Part shown: one piece after another, positions 11,350-22,280 of the stretch
How the letters are laid out: the number at the start of each line of letters is the position of its first letter
How positions within the stretch are numbered: position 1 is the first letter of the stretch
Assembly (NCBI RefSeq): GCF_902459465.1
Contig: NC_047071.1
Coordinates: forward strand, 8,388,098 to 8,452,097
Direction of reading: 5' to 3'
Source: Asterias rubens
Lineage: Eukaryota; Echinodermata; Asteroidea; Forcipulatida; Asteriidae
DNA: 64,000 bases
Made by a program: the position numbers and the translations under genes
Notes under the pieces: generated by a model
Told to the model about the DNA's origin: nothing
Databases searched by the model: none
What the model saw: only the letters and a program-made list of their open reading frames with translations

Positions 11350-12310
11350 ACCATGCACACCTAAGTTTTTACAGTGTGTATTTATATTATGAGCAGATGT
11401 ATAAAACATACGTTCATAATGTTCACCAGCGGTTGATGAGGTCGAGGTCATGGCATTACCGCCCAAAACGAAATGTGCTTCATTTGTTTTCCTCGCTGCA
11501 TAAAAAACGGGTTGAGAAACAAACGCGTCTTATTTGAAGAATCACCACAGGCACTTTCACTGTCTAATTATTATTATAGACAATCAAGGGTTAGATGGGA
11601 ACGAGACCTGCACAGCCCCTACACTGACGCAATGAATCATGTTTAATGCATTCGGCCCCAAGGAGATTCTCGTCGTTGGGATGAGTAACGGACATAAACG
11701 ATGAGGTTGAGCTCATTGGGCGTGTGGTCGCACCATCATCTTCATGTGCATCAGTACAATTTCATATCTCCGCTCGTCCCGTGTTACTACCGCGATAATG
11801 TGAATTCGCTACACCGCTGAGCATATTATCCATTGCGTGTTTAAACACGGTTTACATCCACTGTACAATCCCGGATCCAATCCGTTTTCACCAATGTCCA
11901 ACTGGAACGTTTACACTTGCCTAACAGCGGAGGGTAGTCCAATCGTGCTGGCTTAGCCTTATACGGTACCAGCTGCGTTGTTCATAATAATATCTCTTGC
12001 TCCCCTTTCATCAGTAAGACGCAGTAGTAGGGTGGCATGCTGAAAATGACCTTCTATGTCCTCCGTTCTTTCAGCAAAGCTCAGTGGTTATAATTAAGAA
12101 ATACAAGCCGAGTCTTCGTAATAAACGCACTCGCTAAAAGCATCTGTAAATTGCTCCATCTCATCGCGGTCATAAATCCATGGACTGCGAGGATCTTTTT
12201 TTTATGGACACACGGGAACGGCTGTTGAGAATGATGTCTTGTCGTGATCATCGTACGGGACACCCGCCCCCAACGGTTGGCGGCAGCAGGAGATATGCAG
12301 ATGCCGCTCA
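11350..12310. other. No recognisable gene
   Basis: Unique-looking sequence, moderately GC-rich around 11580-11960. No open frame or splice pattern is convincing. Confidence 0.35.
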
Positions 12311-12482
12311 GGGCCCAAATTAATAGAGTTGCTTTAGCGGAAAGTATTGCTTAACAATGTTATGCTAAGCTGAAAGGAGCAGGATACCAGTCACAAATTG
12401 AACATGTGACATGGTATTTTCGCTGGTAACACTACTCTGGTAAGCATTTTTTATGCTTACAACTTTGTTGCAGCCCTATGAA
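12311..12482. mobile_element. Foldback of the GGGCCCAAATT family
   Basis: Left end GGGCCCAAATTAATAGAGTT, right end GCAGCCCTATGAAAG. The inner arms contain TGCTTA / TAAGCA motifs in opposite orientation. Diverged copy. Confidence 0.5.
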
Positions 12483-12937
12483 AGATTTTGTCAAACATTG
12501 TAGTTGACTCGATTAGTCAATGAGTAAAAAAGTATCCAGGTGGAACAATGTTTGTCACTTCACTATTTTTATGAGAATGTTTGTCTCGTCACATAGATAC
12601 ATAAAGGGATTGATAGACCGTGTTTGGTTATCACTTGATGGCAGTAAAAACTTTGTTTTCTTCATATTGCAGCTTTCGATAGTACGAGGCATTTTGATGA
12701 TCATTTCAACTTGAAGTAATGTGGTCACGGAAAAAATAACTAGTCTATTATCCTCCAAATTTGAAATTGATAAAGTTTTCTTGCAGGTTAACATTTCTAA
12801 TAATTATTGTGTAGTCCAACAATCTACCTCCCCAGACATACCAACTCCGGATTTTTTGCGATATCACAAAAAGCTAGCTTCTTTTGAAAATGATATTTGC
12901 ACAGGTGGTTTTTATTATGAATACTACATTTTGATTA

Positions 12938-13410
12938 GTTTAGTTTAGTTGTATTAGACTTTACACTGGCATAATGTAAATATACAAGACGATACATAAA
13001 GAAACAATGAACCAAAATAGCTTAAAAATACCAAGCCAGTGGTGGCGAGTAGGAACAGGTGGCCAGCACCTCTACAAAGCCGTCCTGCCACAAAGAATGT
13101 CCATTGAAACCCACCCTACAGTTAAAAACCACCCATCCCACTGTAAAAAAGGGGGGGGGGGGCATGAAGGCGGGATTGACAATTACAAACGACAACAAGA
13201 GCAATGGCAATGCGACACCCAAATGCAAACATCATCCGCTGAAAAGTCAGATACAAACTTGTCCCTGTAAAATTGGAGCAGAAGAGTCTTAAATGCTGAC
13301 AAGGACACATTAAATCTGACTGACAGCGGAAGCTGGTTCCACAGAGGGACAATTCGCTGAAAATAAAAAGGACTTACGGGATTAAAACAATGACCGATTC
13401 AAAAATACAC
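12938..13410 (-). mobile_element. 3' end of a non-LTR retrotransposon (decayed)
   Basis: On the - strand, codons from about 13410 to the TAA at 13183-13185 read a typical non-LTR reverse transcriptase C-terminus: RIVPLWNQLPLSV, then SAFKTLLLQFYRD. This matches the RxxxLWNxLP...FKxxL pattern that ends many CR1/Jockey/L2-type ORF2 proteins. After the stop come about 240 bp of 3' UTR and a short (TAAAC)n tail at 12938-12950. The 5' part is absent, as is usual for truncated insertions. The clade cannot be fixed from so little sequence. Confidence 0.6.
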
Positions 13411-13419
13411 AAAAAGTGC

Positions 13420-14340
13420 TCCCTTTAATGTGGATTGCACGTTATCCATATAAAGCTACGAAAAATACCACGAATCTACAGGTAAATTTCGTTGTTGTTA
13501 TTAGCTGTTCCGATCCAGTCGGAACAGCTATTGTTTTCGTCGAGATTTTTATTATTTTTATTATTATTATTCTTTGTTTCTCCCTAAATCCCATAGTGTT
13601 TGTACACGTTTTTGTGGCAGCCTAATCTCCTAAACCATAATACGAAAGAGTGAGTTTATTATACCAAATTGAAGCTTAGAACATAAGCTTAATTCTTATC
13701 GTAAAAAAAATTAAAATTGTTAATTAATAAGCCTTAATTAAGCTTATGAATATCTAATTAGCAAACCTAGTTAACACCATATCTCAAAAAGTAGACCGCC
13801 GATCCTGAAACTTTTTTCAGCTATACACTAGTCAGGTCCTGTTAAGGTGATTTCTGACATAAAATTTCGGACGACGTCACCATGACGTCATTTAATGCAC
13901 GTTTTGTGTCTGTGCACAAACACAATGGCTCTTCAAATCTATACTTTAAACTGGTCAAAAACACAATAACTTCGAAATAATGTATCTGTTAGTTTCCTAA
14001 ATATCATATTATGTGTAGAAAAATACACTGATTCTAATAAGATTTGTTTCAGTCCATAAAAGCAATCAATGTTCGTCTATTAATTAATTAATCAATTAGA
14101 ATCTTGGCATCATGTGTACAACGTAGTACTTCATAAATTGGGTGCAGTCACTTTCATTGCAATGTTTAAACATCTCTATGGCTCTTGCAACACACTGCGG
14201 ACCTGCATGGGTTGAGGACTCTCGGGGAGAGTCTGAGAAGACGATGTCGTGATGTTTGCATCTTTAATTTGTTTTTGAAAAATGGCAACTAGTAACTAAT
14301 TAACCACATGACCCTCATTTGCATATTAAATTAGAAAATC
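13420..14340. other. No gene; degenerate satellite monomer and TTATTA tract
   Basis: Contains a CTGTTCCGATCCAGTCGGAACAG palindrome region near 13505-13530, a TTATTA-rich tract to 13572, and at 13775-13850 a degenerate piece of the ~130 bp satellite (ATATCTCAAAAAGTAGACCG). Confidence 0.4.
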
Positions 14341-14344
14341 TTTG

Positions 14345-15060
14345 CTGCACCATATCTCAAGAAGTATACAGCCGATTTTAAGACTGTTTGTTGCTAAAGC
14401 CTTTTTGGGGATTGGAAATTAATTTTGAAAAATCGTGACCTCAAGTTGACCCCTACTTCCGGGTCGACCGGAAGTGGGACCATATCTCAAGAACTGTACA
14501 ACAGATTATAAAACTTTTTTCAGTTATAAACTCCTTAGGCATAAAATATAACTTTTGACAAACCGTGACCTCAAGTTGACCTCTACTTCTGGGTCAACCG
14601 GAAGTGGGACCATATCTCAAGAAATATACAACCGATTTTCAAACTTTTTTCAGTTATAGACTCCTTGGACATTCAAGATTAGTTTGAAACACATTTGACC
14701 CCCATGTTGACCTTTACTTCCGGGTCGACCGGAAGTGGGCCCATATCTCAAGAAGTACAAAACCAATGTTGAAACTTCAGTTATAGACTCTAAGGCAATA
14801 AATATTAACTTTGGAAAACTGTGACCCTATGTTGACCTCTACTTCTGGGTCAACCGGAAGTGGGACTATATATCAAGATCTTCACAACCGATTGCTTTAA
14901 CTTTTTCAGTTATAGACTCCTTGGCATTGCAGATTAGTCTTTGGTAGCTGTGGGCCCATTTTCACCTTTACTTGCGGGTCAACCGGGAAGTGTGACCTAA
15001 TACCAAGAGCTACACAACTTTTTTGAAACCTTTTTTTCAGTTATATATTCCTTGGGCAAT
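14345..15060. repeat. ~130 bp satellite array B
   Basis: Same monomer as array A, more diverged. The TGACC landmarks lie at about 14437, 14576, 14696 and 14822 (spacing 120-139 bp). The ACTTCCGGGTCGACCGGAAG palindrome is intact in the first and third monomers. The array ends about 50 bp from the 3' end of the gag-like open frame at 15108. Confidence 0.8.
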
Positions 15061-15107
15061 GAAGCACATAATCCAAGCAAAACAACAAGGAACAGCTTCG
15101 TGTTTGT

Positions 15108-15614
15108 TCACAAACACTTAATGTCTAGTTGTTGTTGTTGTTGTTGTTGTTGTTGTTGCCACTGCATAGTTGGCTTCGCCTTGGATTTCTTGAGCTCTGC
15201 CTTTTTGGATGCTGCAGACTTTTCTGCCTTTTTAAGTCTCTTTTCGTCTCCGGAGTCGTCCGCCAACTCATCCGTGATGTACTCCTTAACGGTTGCCCAG
15301 CCTTGTGTGGATCTATCTGCAACCTTGATGAGTTTCTGGTGTTGTTTGTTTAGTTCTAGAACTGCGTCAAGTTGGGCCAATCCGGAGTCGATGTCTCCGA
15401 CTTTCAGTGATGCAATGGCCGATTCGATCAGAGCGTTGAGCTTTTCGGTATGTCGAAACTGGTCCTTATTGCCAATGCTCTTGAAGTCGTACTCGATTTC
15501 GGCTGATAGTGATATACGTTGCTTCTTGATCGCTGATTCGACCCTGGTATCTATACTGCTTGACAAGGTTCGGATTGCCAAAAGGATGTCTTCGTTCGAT
15601 GCCTCAGGATTCAT
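15108..15614 (-). CDS. 168-residue gag-like protein with C-terminal polyglutamine
   Basis: The ATG at 15614 opens an uninterrupted 168-codon frame. Residues 1-100 are predicted helical with regular hydrophobics. Residues 100-123 read ADRSTQGW, TVKEYITDEL and ADDSGDEK, then a lysine-rich helix (124-148) and ten glutamines (153-162) just before the stop. A longer frame runs upstream to 15797, but the start at 15614 is preferred because a TATA box (15702-15708) lies about 90 bp upstream of it. The GW.TV.EY..DELA.DS.DEK pattern is one I associate, from memory and without a search, with proteins of marine-invertebrate tyrosine-recombinase (DIRS/Ngaro-like) retroelements. It could instead be a host gene of unknown function. 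No zinc knuckle and no adjacent polymerase are seen. The glutamine run is encoded by a CAA microsatellite. Confidence 0.5.
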   Translation of the reverse strand: MNPEASNEDILLAIRTLSSSIDTRVESAIKKQRISLSAEIEYDFKSIGNKDQFRHTEKLNALIESAIASLKVGDIDSGLAQLDAVLELNKQHQKLIKVADRSTQGWATVKEYITDELADDSGDEKRLKKAEKSAASKKAELKKSKAKPTMQWQQQQQQQQQQLDIKCL

Positions 15615-15701
15615 TTTCAGATTTTTGTATGGTATCGTCAATTTGATGTAGCGAGGTAAGTGGCTCTTCCGAGAGTGAATGTTAGGCTGAGAACGCCCCG
15701 G

Positions 15702-15708
15702 TTTTATA
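15702..15708 (-). promoter_or_regulatory. TATA box of the gag-like gene
   Basis: TATAAAA on the - strand, followed by CCGGGGCGTTCTCAGCC, which would contain the start site about 30 bp downstream. Just upstream, near 15740-15760, CACGCTC-taac-GAGCGTG forms a 7 bp hairpin. Confidence 0.5.
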
Positions 15709-16107
15709 GAAGAATGTAAAGAAAACCTTACGTAATCGCGGCACGCTCTAACGAGCGTGATGCACCTGGCGTGCAATAACGAAAATAAAATTAACATTAC
15801 ACATAAAGTCGGTCATTAAAAAAGGTTTTTGCCACAAACAATAATAATTCTGTAGCCGCTCTGTTAGCCCCATGCAGGTAACTTGTAGGGACCAATATTT
15901 CTTTTTCTGTTCAATACGGTTTCGCCTTGTAAAATTGCCACTGCCTTGTAACTTGGCCTACTTAAAACAAAACAAAACACGCGCAAAGTCCCAGTTTCAA
16001 GGCAAAGGGCGACCTCTTATGCCACATAGATTCTTTATGTCTGTGATTTTAACCAACCAAGATGGCAAGGGCGACCTCATACGTCACATTTTAACCAACC
16101 AACCAAG

Positions 16108-18577
16108 ATGGCCGCGCCCTGTGAACAACAGCATGTGTCCCGTCCGAAAGTTGGTGTTGGTGTTCTTATCAAAAGCTCAAAGCATCCAAACTGTGTTATA
16201 ATTGGCAAAAGAAAAAATGTCGACGGCGATGGCAATTTTGCTTTTCCTGGTGGTCATTTAGAATTTGCGTAAGTTGTCGTAGTTGCGATAACGGAACCCT
16301 CCTCTCGACGGCCGCCAGGAGGAGGGTTACGTTTTGTGTATCGCAACTAAACTTCATTACCTAATTTTTAGCCCCATCATGGCATCAGGGGGATCAGAGT
16401 CTGCCATCAATTGAACAAATAAATAAAACGCTGGATTCCCCTCCTAGACCCGACCCAGTCACCAGTGACTTGGGCGCTAGATTCCTTTTTAGTTTTTTGG
16501 GGAATGTTGACATGACCGATAATGTCAAAATTGCGAGAAAAAAAGGAATCTGGCGGCCAAGTTCGTCACTGGGTTTTACCTCCCGATCCCTCCGGCTCCC
16601 TCCGCTTCTTGAAAATTTAACAGTAACACCCTGGAGGTAAATATAACTCGCGTAGGGCCAAGAACACCTGAAGAAGTAGGGAGTCCAGCGTATTGCCACT
16701 ATTGACTGATGGGGCTTCTAAATTTTATTAGTAATAATTAAAAAGTTCAGAATTTATCTAGGCAAAATTTCTTCACAATTTGGAAAAGTTTCCGTATGGC
16801 GCCACCACTTTTTCATTCGATATAAAATAATATAGGAACTTATTTACCTGATTGATATATCCCTTTTTGTAAAAATTAGTTAAAAAGTGCTGGCGCCATA
16901 CGGAAAGTTATCCTTATTTTAAAGTTTAGATTTATTTCTTGACTGAATTCTCCCTCCCCCCGAAAAAAAATATATATATTATTTATAAAAGGAAAAACTA
17001 ATTAAAAGGGTATGTCTTATTTTTTTTAGTAACCACACAAAGTCACAACATACAAAATAAAACAAAATCAGAAAACCAAAAAACTAGACCCAACATACCT
17101 GGGGCCAGCCAGCCTGGTGCCAACATGCAGGGGCTCTTAGCTAATTGTTTAAAATTTGGACATTTGCATTTTTTGTAATACAAAATATGATTCCCTCTTC
17201 TTACACAGGGAGAATTGGGAGGAATGTGCCATCAGGGAGACTGAAGAAGAAACAGGCCTAAAGATAAAGAAGGTCAAGTTTGGTACAGTGATCAATGCAG
17301 TCAGCGTTGAAGACAACTACCATTATGTTGTCATATTTATGGAAGCAGAGATTGATATGTCGTATCAAGAAGAACCAGTGAATATGGAGCCACATAAATG
17401 TCAAGGCAAGTGTTTTAAGTGTAGAATGGTTTCCCTCAGATTTGCCTGATGTATTTTCCCAAATCTACTACTTCCACTTCATATACAACAGCTGCAACTA
17501 GGCTTCCAAACTGGGCTTCTAAACTTGTCTTTCGTGTCTCGTAGCATGATCACCCCTGGTTGCGATAACGTAACCCTCATCCCAACAGCGAAGCCATAGG
17601 CACATAACCCTCCTCCCGATCGAGTTTGTGTTCTTAGAATTTGTCTCATGCTTTTCAAAAGTGGTAAAAACGGAGCAAATCTGTTAACTTATCTTCTGGA
17701 TAACTTATCTTCCCGTCTGGAGGAGGGTTACGTTATTGCAACTAAACCATACGACACCTTATTTAAAAGAGCTCCCCTGGCTGCTAGTTAGGGAGAGGCT
17801 AACTTCAAGATCCTGGTTTGTATACCGCCTGGTCGCTCAAGCCTTCACAACTAGTAAAAAGTTGGGAAGGTAGTGCATTCTGCTCTACCAGCCATGTTCC
17901 TAGTGGATGATGCACATGCCTACATCCTTATGGACTGTTTCAGCTTTCAGCCCCAGGAGTAGTAAGTGGCAATGTGCCCCTAGTGGCAGTTGATTTGAGT
18001 CAACAGCCGGAATCAGTTATGTGTAGCCCTCACCTTGTAATGGCCATCCAAACTTTTGATGTCAGTAGATTTCCCATTTAAAAAAAAACAGAAAACTAAT
18101 ATATTTGTGTTTTTGGGATTGAACAAAGAATTGACTGGAGTGGGATTCGAACCAATGAAATCTGGATTAACGTGCCGGCGCTCTACCAACTGAGCTATCT
18201 AGCCCTATGTTGGTGATGTCCCTATTTTGTCAATATCTTTGTTCGGGGGTGCCAGTCAGAAGCCATACAACCGTTAACTGCCGTGTAGCCAGGGATCACA
18301 CCCAATTACCATAAAACCTGGGACGCGGCAGCGAGGGGATCACCTCTGTTTGGGACTTTTTGTTTCAGATATCAATATAAACCACAAGGGAACCTGATTG
18401 GGTAAATATATTTGTGTTTTTTTAATCTTATTATATAATTTTTTTCTTTTTTTCATAGGTTGGGAATGGTGGGACTGGGACAAGTTTCCATCAGCTCAGA
18501 AGCTTTTTTGTCCACTGAGAATTTTCAGGGAAACTGGCTACAACCCTTTCTGCAAAAGTAGTGACAATGCTGTTTGA
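16108..18577 (+). CDS. NUDT15-like Nudix hydrolase, three exons
   Basis: Coding exons are 16108-16268, 17209-17405 and 18459-18577, 477 nt in all, giving 158 residues. The protein is expected to be a Mg-dependent cytosolic hydrolase of nucleoside triphosphate derivatives, as in the MTH2/NUDT15 family (human about 164 aa). Residues 49-71 form a complete Nudix box: G-x5-E-x7-REx-EExGL, with G49, E55, R63-E64, E67-E68 and G70. KVGVGVLI precedes it (strand 1). [17 protein letters not shown] (87-103) and [10 protein letters not shown] (121-130) follow, as in NUDT15. The start is the ATG in AAGATGGCC. Intron 1 is phase 2 with GT-AG. Intron 2 is phase 1 and must use a GC donor (CAAG|GCAAGT) to keep frame. 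Introns hold several foldback elements and a tRNA-like SINE. Box position 54 is A where many members have G. Confidence 0.9.
16281..16349. mobile_element. Short foldback, AGTTGCGATAACGTAACCCTCC family
   Basis: Arms AGTTGCGATAACGGAACCCT and GGAGGGTTACGTTTTGTGTA...TCGCAACTA pair around a GC-rich loop. Related copies lie at 17558-17744 and 26339-26405. Located in intron 1 of the Nudix gene. Confidence 0.6.
16361..16722. mobile_element. Inverted-repeat element in Nudix intron 1
   Basis: TTTTTAGCCCCATCA at the left and TGATGGGGCTTCTAAA at the right. A second, internal inverted pair (CCCAGTCACCAGTGACTTGG near 16455, GCCAAGTTCGTCACTGGG near 16556) suggests a fold-on-fold structure. Confidence 0.5.
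16785..16909. mobile_element. Small inverted-repeat element with TCCGTATGGCGCCA ends
   Basis: AAGTTTCCGTATGGCGCCAC is the reverse complement, with one or two changes, of the right end TGGCGCCATACGGAAAGTT. The interior is AT-rich. About 125 bp. Confidence 0.6.
17558..17744. mobile_element. Foldback, AGTTGCGATAACGTAACCCTCC family
   Basis: GGTTGCGATAACGTAACCCT at the left and GGAGGGTTACGTTATTGCAAC at the right, with about 140 bp of loop. In Nudix intron 2. Confidence 0.55.
17765..17870 (+). mobile_element. Frameshifted fragment of a non-LTR reverse transcriptase
   Basis: One frame reads [10 protein letters not shown] and, after a one-base shift, [10 protein letters not shown]. Together these resemble the LHWLPVRERI.FKIL motif near the C-terminus of many non-LTR reverse transcriptases. 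The frameshift and short length mark it as a dead relic in Nudix intron 2. Confidence 0.4.
18131..18205 (-). repeat. tRNA-like SINE head (intact A and B boxes)
   Basis: The - strand reads GGGCTAGATAGCTCAGTTGG (A-box TAGCTCAGTTGG) and GGTTCGAATCCCACTCC (B box). The D arm GCTC...GAGC pairs, but the anticodon stem-loop is not canonical (no T33, mismatched closing pair). So it is a SINE head or tRNA pseudogene, not a functional tRNA. Shared flanks and body appear at 32084-32155 and 37107-37176. Confidence 0.65.
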
Positions 18578-19240
18578 ATGGCTTTTACTGGCATTGGTCA
18601 CCAGCACGGGTAAAAACAAAATATATGTTTTGTCCCGATGCAAAACTAACGTTTATCGTTGCAGTACCCGGTACCGCTGCCAGCACATATGATTCAAACT
18701 ACCTCAAGCTACCTCAGTGGTCTACTGGAAAGCCTGTGAATTTTTGTATCATAGATTTCCAGAAAGACTAAGTTTACAGTGCTTTATACACAGCGGGGTA
18801 AGGGTAAAAGCAAAATGTATTCATTCCCATTATACTAACTATGTCTACATTTGGTTATTGTTATTTATACAACACCCAAGCAGATCCTTGCCATTTGATT
18901 GGAGGATTGTCCGTCACGTGATGGCAAATAAAAGTACTATTGCACGCTGAGTCGCTCATCATGCATTTTTCAGTCCATCCGAAAAGTACTATTGCGCGCT
19001 GCGCTACGTGCGCGTGTCTTTGGTAACGCAGCAGTGTTAATACATGCAAGGCACATACATTCGGGGCTGCGTGTCTCAAAATAGCTGAACAGAATGCACA
19101 TTGTCACTTTTTAATCCAACAGGCAGACCCAAAAGAAACGGGTGTAGTTTCACAATTAAAAATTGTACGCTTTGTTTGTTTTGAAAGTTGTATCCTCCAC
19201 TCAAAATGACAAAGATCTACTTGGATGTTATATAAAACAA

Positions 19241-19385
19241 CTAATGAATGTTGTTCATTCGTGATAGTGCAAATATGTTCATTTGTTGAAAGATGGAATG
19301 TTCCATTCAACTCGGCTCCGACGCGTGAATAGAACATTCCATCTTTCAACTCGTGAACATATTCGCACCATTGCACTCATCCACA
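19241..19385. mobile_element. Foldback with ~45 bp arms
   Basis: GATAGTGCAAATATGTTCAT...GATGGAATGTTC at the left pairs with GAACATTCCATC...GTGAACATATTCGCACCATT at the right. The loop contains CGGCTCCGACGCG. It follows the 3' end of the Nudix gene. Confidence 0.6.
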
Positions 19386-19555
19386 TTTATTATTTGCATA
19401 CTATACTATATAAAGTTGTATTCTTCATACTAATATATTTTTAGTTATATCTTTTTTTTTATATTGTGTAAAGTATGTTAACCAAATTTGTATTTTCTTT
19501 CCAAATTCACCTGTCATCACAAGGTAAATCTTGTTTGCATGTTCCCATTTGTTAC

Positions 19556-19978
19556 TGTACAGGGTGTTTAAAAAAAAAACCTACATGTACACACTTTTGA
19601 AAAGGCTGCTGAATAAAAATATATGATTCTGGGGGAAAAGGTTTATATGTATGGATAGGTATGGACTCAACTTTCACACGACACCAATATATGTAAGTCT
19701 GAAAATAGTTCATGATTGGGTGAGCACTGCTCACTTTTGTAAGGGGTATGAAAATTAGGTTGAACAGGAATTAGCCTTCCAATTTGTGAGATTTGAAGCT
19801 TACAAAATTCAATCCAAGATGTAGGCTACTTATTCTTCAGTGAGAAATGCTCAACCAAGCATTATGGCCTTTTTGGTGTCATATGAAAGTTGAGTCCAAA
19901 AGCTATCCACACATCTAAACCTTTTTTCCCAGAATCCTTTTTGTTTTATTCAGCAGCCATTTCAAAAGTGTATGAATT
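19556..19978. mobile_element. Long inverted-repeat element with ~55 bp arms
   Basis: The left arm (CACTTTTGAAAAGGCTGCTG, then TTCTGGGGGAAAAGGTTT) and the right arm (AAACCTTTTTTCCCAGAATC, then CAGCAGCCATTTCAAAAGTG) are reverse complements with a few changes. GGACTCAACTTTCA / TGAAAGTTGAGTCC form inner arms. It is flanked on both sides by diverged copies of one sequence (19390-19555 and 19988-20175). Confidence 0.65.
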
Positions 19979-20340
19979 TTCTTTTGATACACGCAGTAAA
20001 CTATAACGTTGTATTCTTCGTACATGTACTAATCTATTTTGAGTTCAATGTTTTTTTTTTTATACTGTGGAGTGTGGAAACTATGTTAACCAAATTTGTG
20101 TTCATTACCAAATTCCCCCATGTCATCACAAGATTAATCTTGTTTGCATGTTCCTATGTGTTACTGTGTTGTGGGTATTTTATAAGGCGTTACGAATATT
20201 CTGTTTAATTCTGGGATACGAATGTGTGTTATAGATATGTATTTTTGTAAAAGGTACAAACTAAGTTGAAGAGAAAATAAAGTGTAAGGGATTGCCCTGG
20301 CAACTCAAAACTAATGACCAAAGATTTATTTATAAACCAT

Positions 20341-20518
20341 AAAGGCACCGGGCACTATTGGTAATTACTGAAAATAATTGTTAGCATAAAAACTTATTCA
20401 GTAACAAGCAAAGGAGAGCTGGTGATATTATAAATATTGTAAACAGCTTCCTCTGAAGTGATGTAGTTTTCAAGAAAAGTAATTTCTTGCTCAAATATTA
20501 GAAGACTTCAGGCCTTAA
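20341..20518 (+). mobile_element. Family 1 foldback, left-half fragment
   Basis: AAAGGCACCGGGCACTATTG, then TAATTACTGAAAATAATTGT, stopping near the centre where a family 2 element begins at TTAAAGGAACACG. Confidence 0.55.
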
Positions 20519-20745
20519 AGGAACACGTTGCCTTGGATCGGTCGAGTTGGTCTTTGAAAAGCATTTGTAACCGTTTGTTACAAAATGTATATGATTAGAA
20601 AGGTATATTAAAAGTAGAATATAATTATCCACACAAGTATCACTCAAAACTGCATGGTTTTCCTTTTACCTCGTCGTCGACTAACACGGTCGGCCAATTA
20701 TGGGAGTGAAATTTTTAAATCATCTTTCTAACCAATACAATAATG
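20516..20745 (+). mobile_element. Family 2 foldback, left part
   Basis: Begins TTAAAGGAACACGTTGCCTT and runs into the central arm, ACTAACACGGTCGGCC. The right part is deleted. Confidence 0.6.
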
Positions 20746-20749
20746 AGTG

Positions 20750-22280
20750 AAGTCGGGTCAATGTAAGTCTTTTCTACTTCTGTCGTGTTATTTTGATATA
20801 TATTTTGTATTAAACCTCGTTTTGATATGAACTGAAATTCAATAAATAATATAGAGGCATGCAAGATGTGTCGTAACCTTCAGACGTGTGTTTATTTGTT
20901 TAAATACTCCGATATTGTATGTATTGTACAAATCTTAAGTTTATTTTTCAAGGTCTCTTCTTGGTACAGAAGAACCTATTGCTTTTCAGTCATAGTCTGT
21001 TGAAATGTTTTACAAAGGGTCTGGGTACTTTTCTAGGACAAAAAATACACAATGTCCACAGATGAAAGATAATGATGGTGGAAAGCATCCCTTAGTAATT
21101 ACTTGCTGAGGTGCTGTAGTTTTTGAGAAACGAGTAAAACAAGTCACACAAAAAAAATTCGTCCCAGTGAGACAATGTTTTTAGCATAACAAACTTATTT
21201 TTGAGATATTGTTTAACCCATTTTTTAAAAACTACAGCACCTGTGCAAGTAAATTCTTTAGACAGATTACTGGCATAAGTTCCCTGCCATATTTCTTGCT
21301 TGTGACTAGTATTTAACTGCTGTTTACGAAGCATACAATTGAGTGGAGTCGGTAACCTGAATTTACTTAGCAAGGATTTCTTTGCTTAAGCACAAAGCTC
21401 TATGAAATTGGGCCCAGGTTTGTTTGATTAGATGATACTGTATATGACAGTCGACGACGAGGACTCATCGCGCTTGTGGGTTTATTCCTAAAGGAATGCT
21501 ACAAAAATATCTTGAAAATGATGATGCACAACACATTGTTACGTGTAAGAATTGTGGCCTATGTTTCTGTGAATGTGTTGTCTATGCTTCAGTTTTTAGT
21601 TAAAGCCTTTTATTACGTTCGTAGTGCTGGCCCAAAATCCGGACAACAATTTTCCGCTTTTTCTTTCATGACCCGCTCACAGGCCTGTCATAAATACATT
21701 GGTTTAACATCTAGCATATTAATTCAAATTGTCCTAGCAGATGAGCAAGGTTATAAATAACAGAAGTTGCGAATTGAAACAAATTTATGAAAACATTTAG
21801 GATTTAAAATGATATAAAATGAAAATGACTGCCAACATTTTCTTCAATAAAGTTTTACATGAATCCTATCATACATACATGATTGGCAGCATATTGCGCC
21901 ACAGCACCTTGTAAACCATTACATGGTGCTATGGGATAGGTTTAGGTCTCATAACTCAAACGTAATCCCACATACCTTGCAGGAAAATACTGTATGTTGA
22001 ATGCGCCTTCAGCGTCACTGGGTGATGGATGTGTGCGCTATATAAGAAGCTACTATTATTATCATCTGCTCAACATAATACAATAACTCCTTAGACAGAA
22101 AAACAGGCCGCATGTGTCCAGTTTAAATCACCGATTGATGAAAGCTGCACCACTTTCTGTGATTGCAAATATCTGCCACTCGAAACGATGAGGTATAATC
22201 TCTGAAGTTGTTACACACATCCGCCCTTTTCTTGGAAGTATTTATGGTTTGATCAATGTCTCTGCAGCACCTACTTCATG
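20750..22280. other. No recognisable gene; end of a GGGCCC-type foldback
   Basis: At 21100-21418 there are inverted TTTTTGAGAAAC / TTTTTAAAAACTACAGCACC motifs and a right end GCTCTATGAAATTGGGCCC. Otherwise unique AT-rich sequence that probably includes the 3' region downstream of frataxin. Confidence 0.4.

Noticed and set aside
15052..15651. 199-codon plus-strand frame with a cysteine run
   Set aside because: It is the antisense of the gag-like frame. The cysteine run is the complement of the CAA repeat, and the minus-strand frame has a TATA box and better composition.
18131..18205. Functional tRNA gene
   Set aside because: A and B boxes are good, but the anticodon loop lacks T33 and the stem is mismatched. 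Diverged copies with shared flanks elsewhere show it is a SINE-type repeat.
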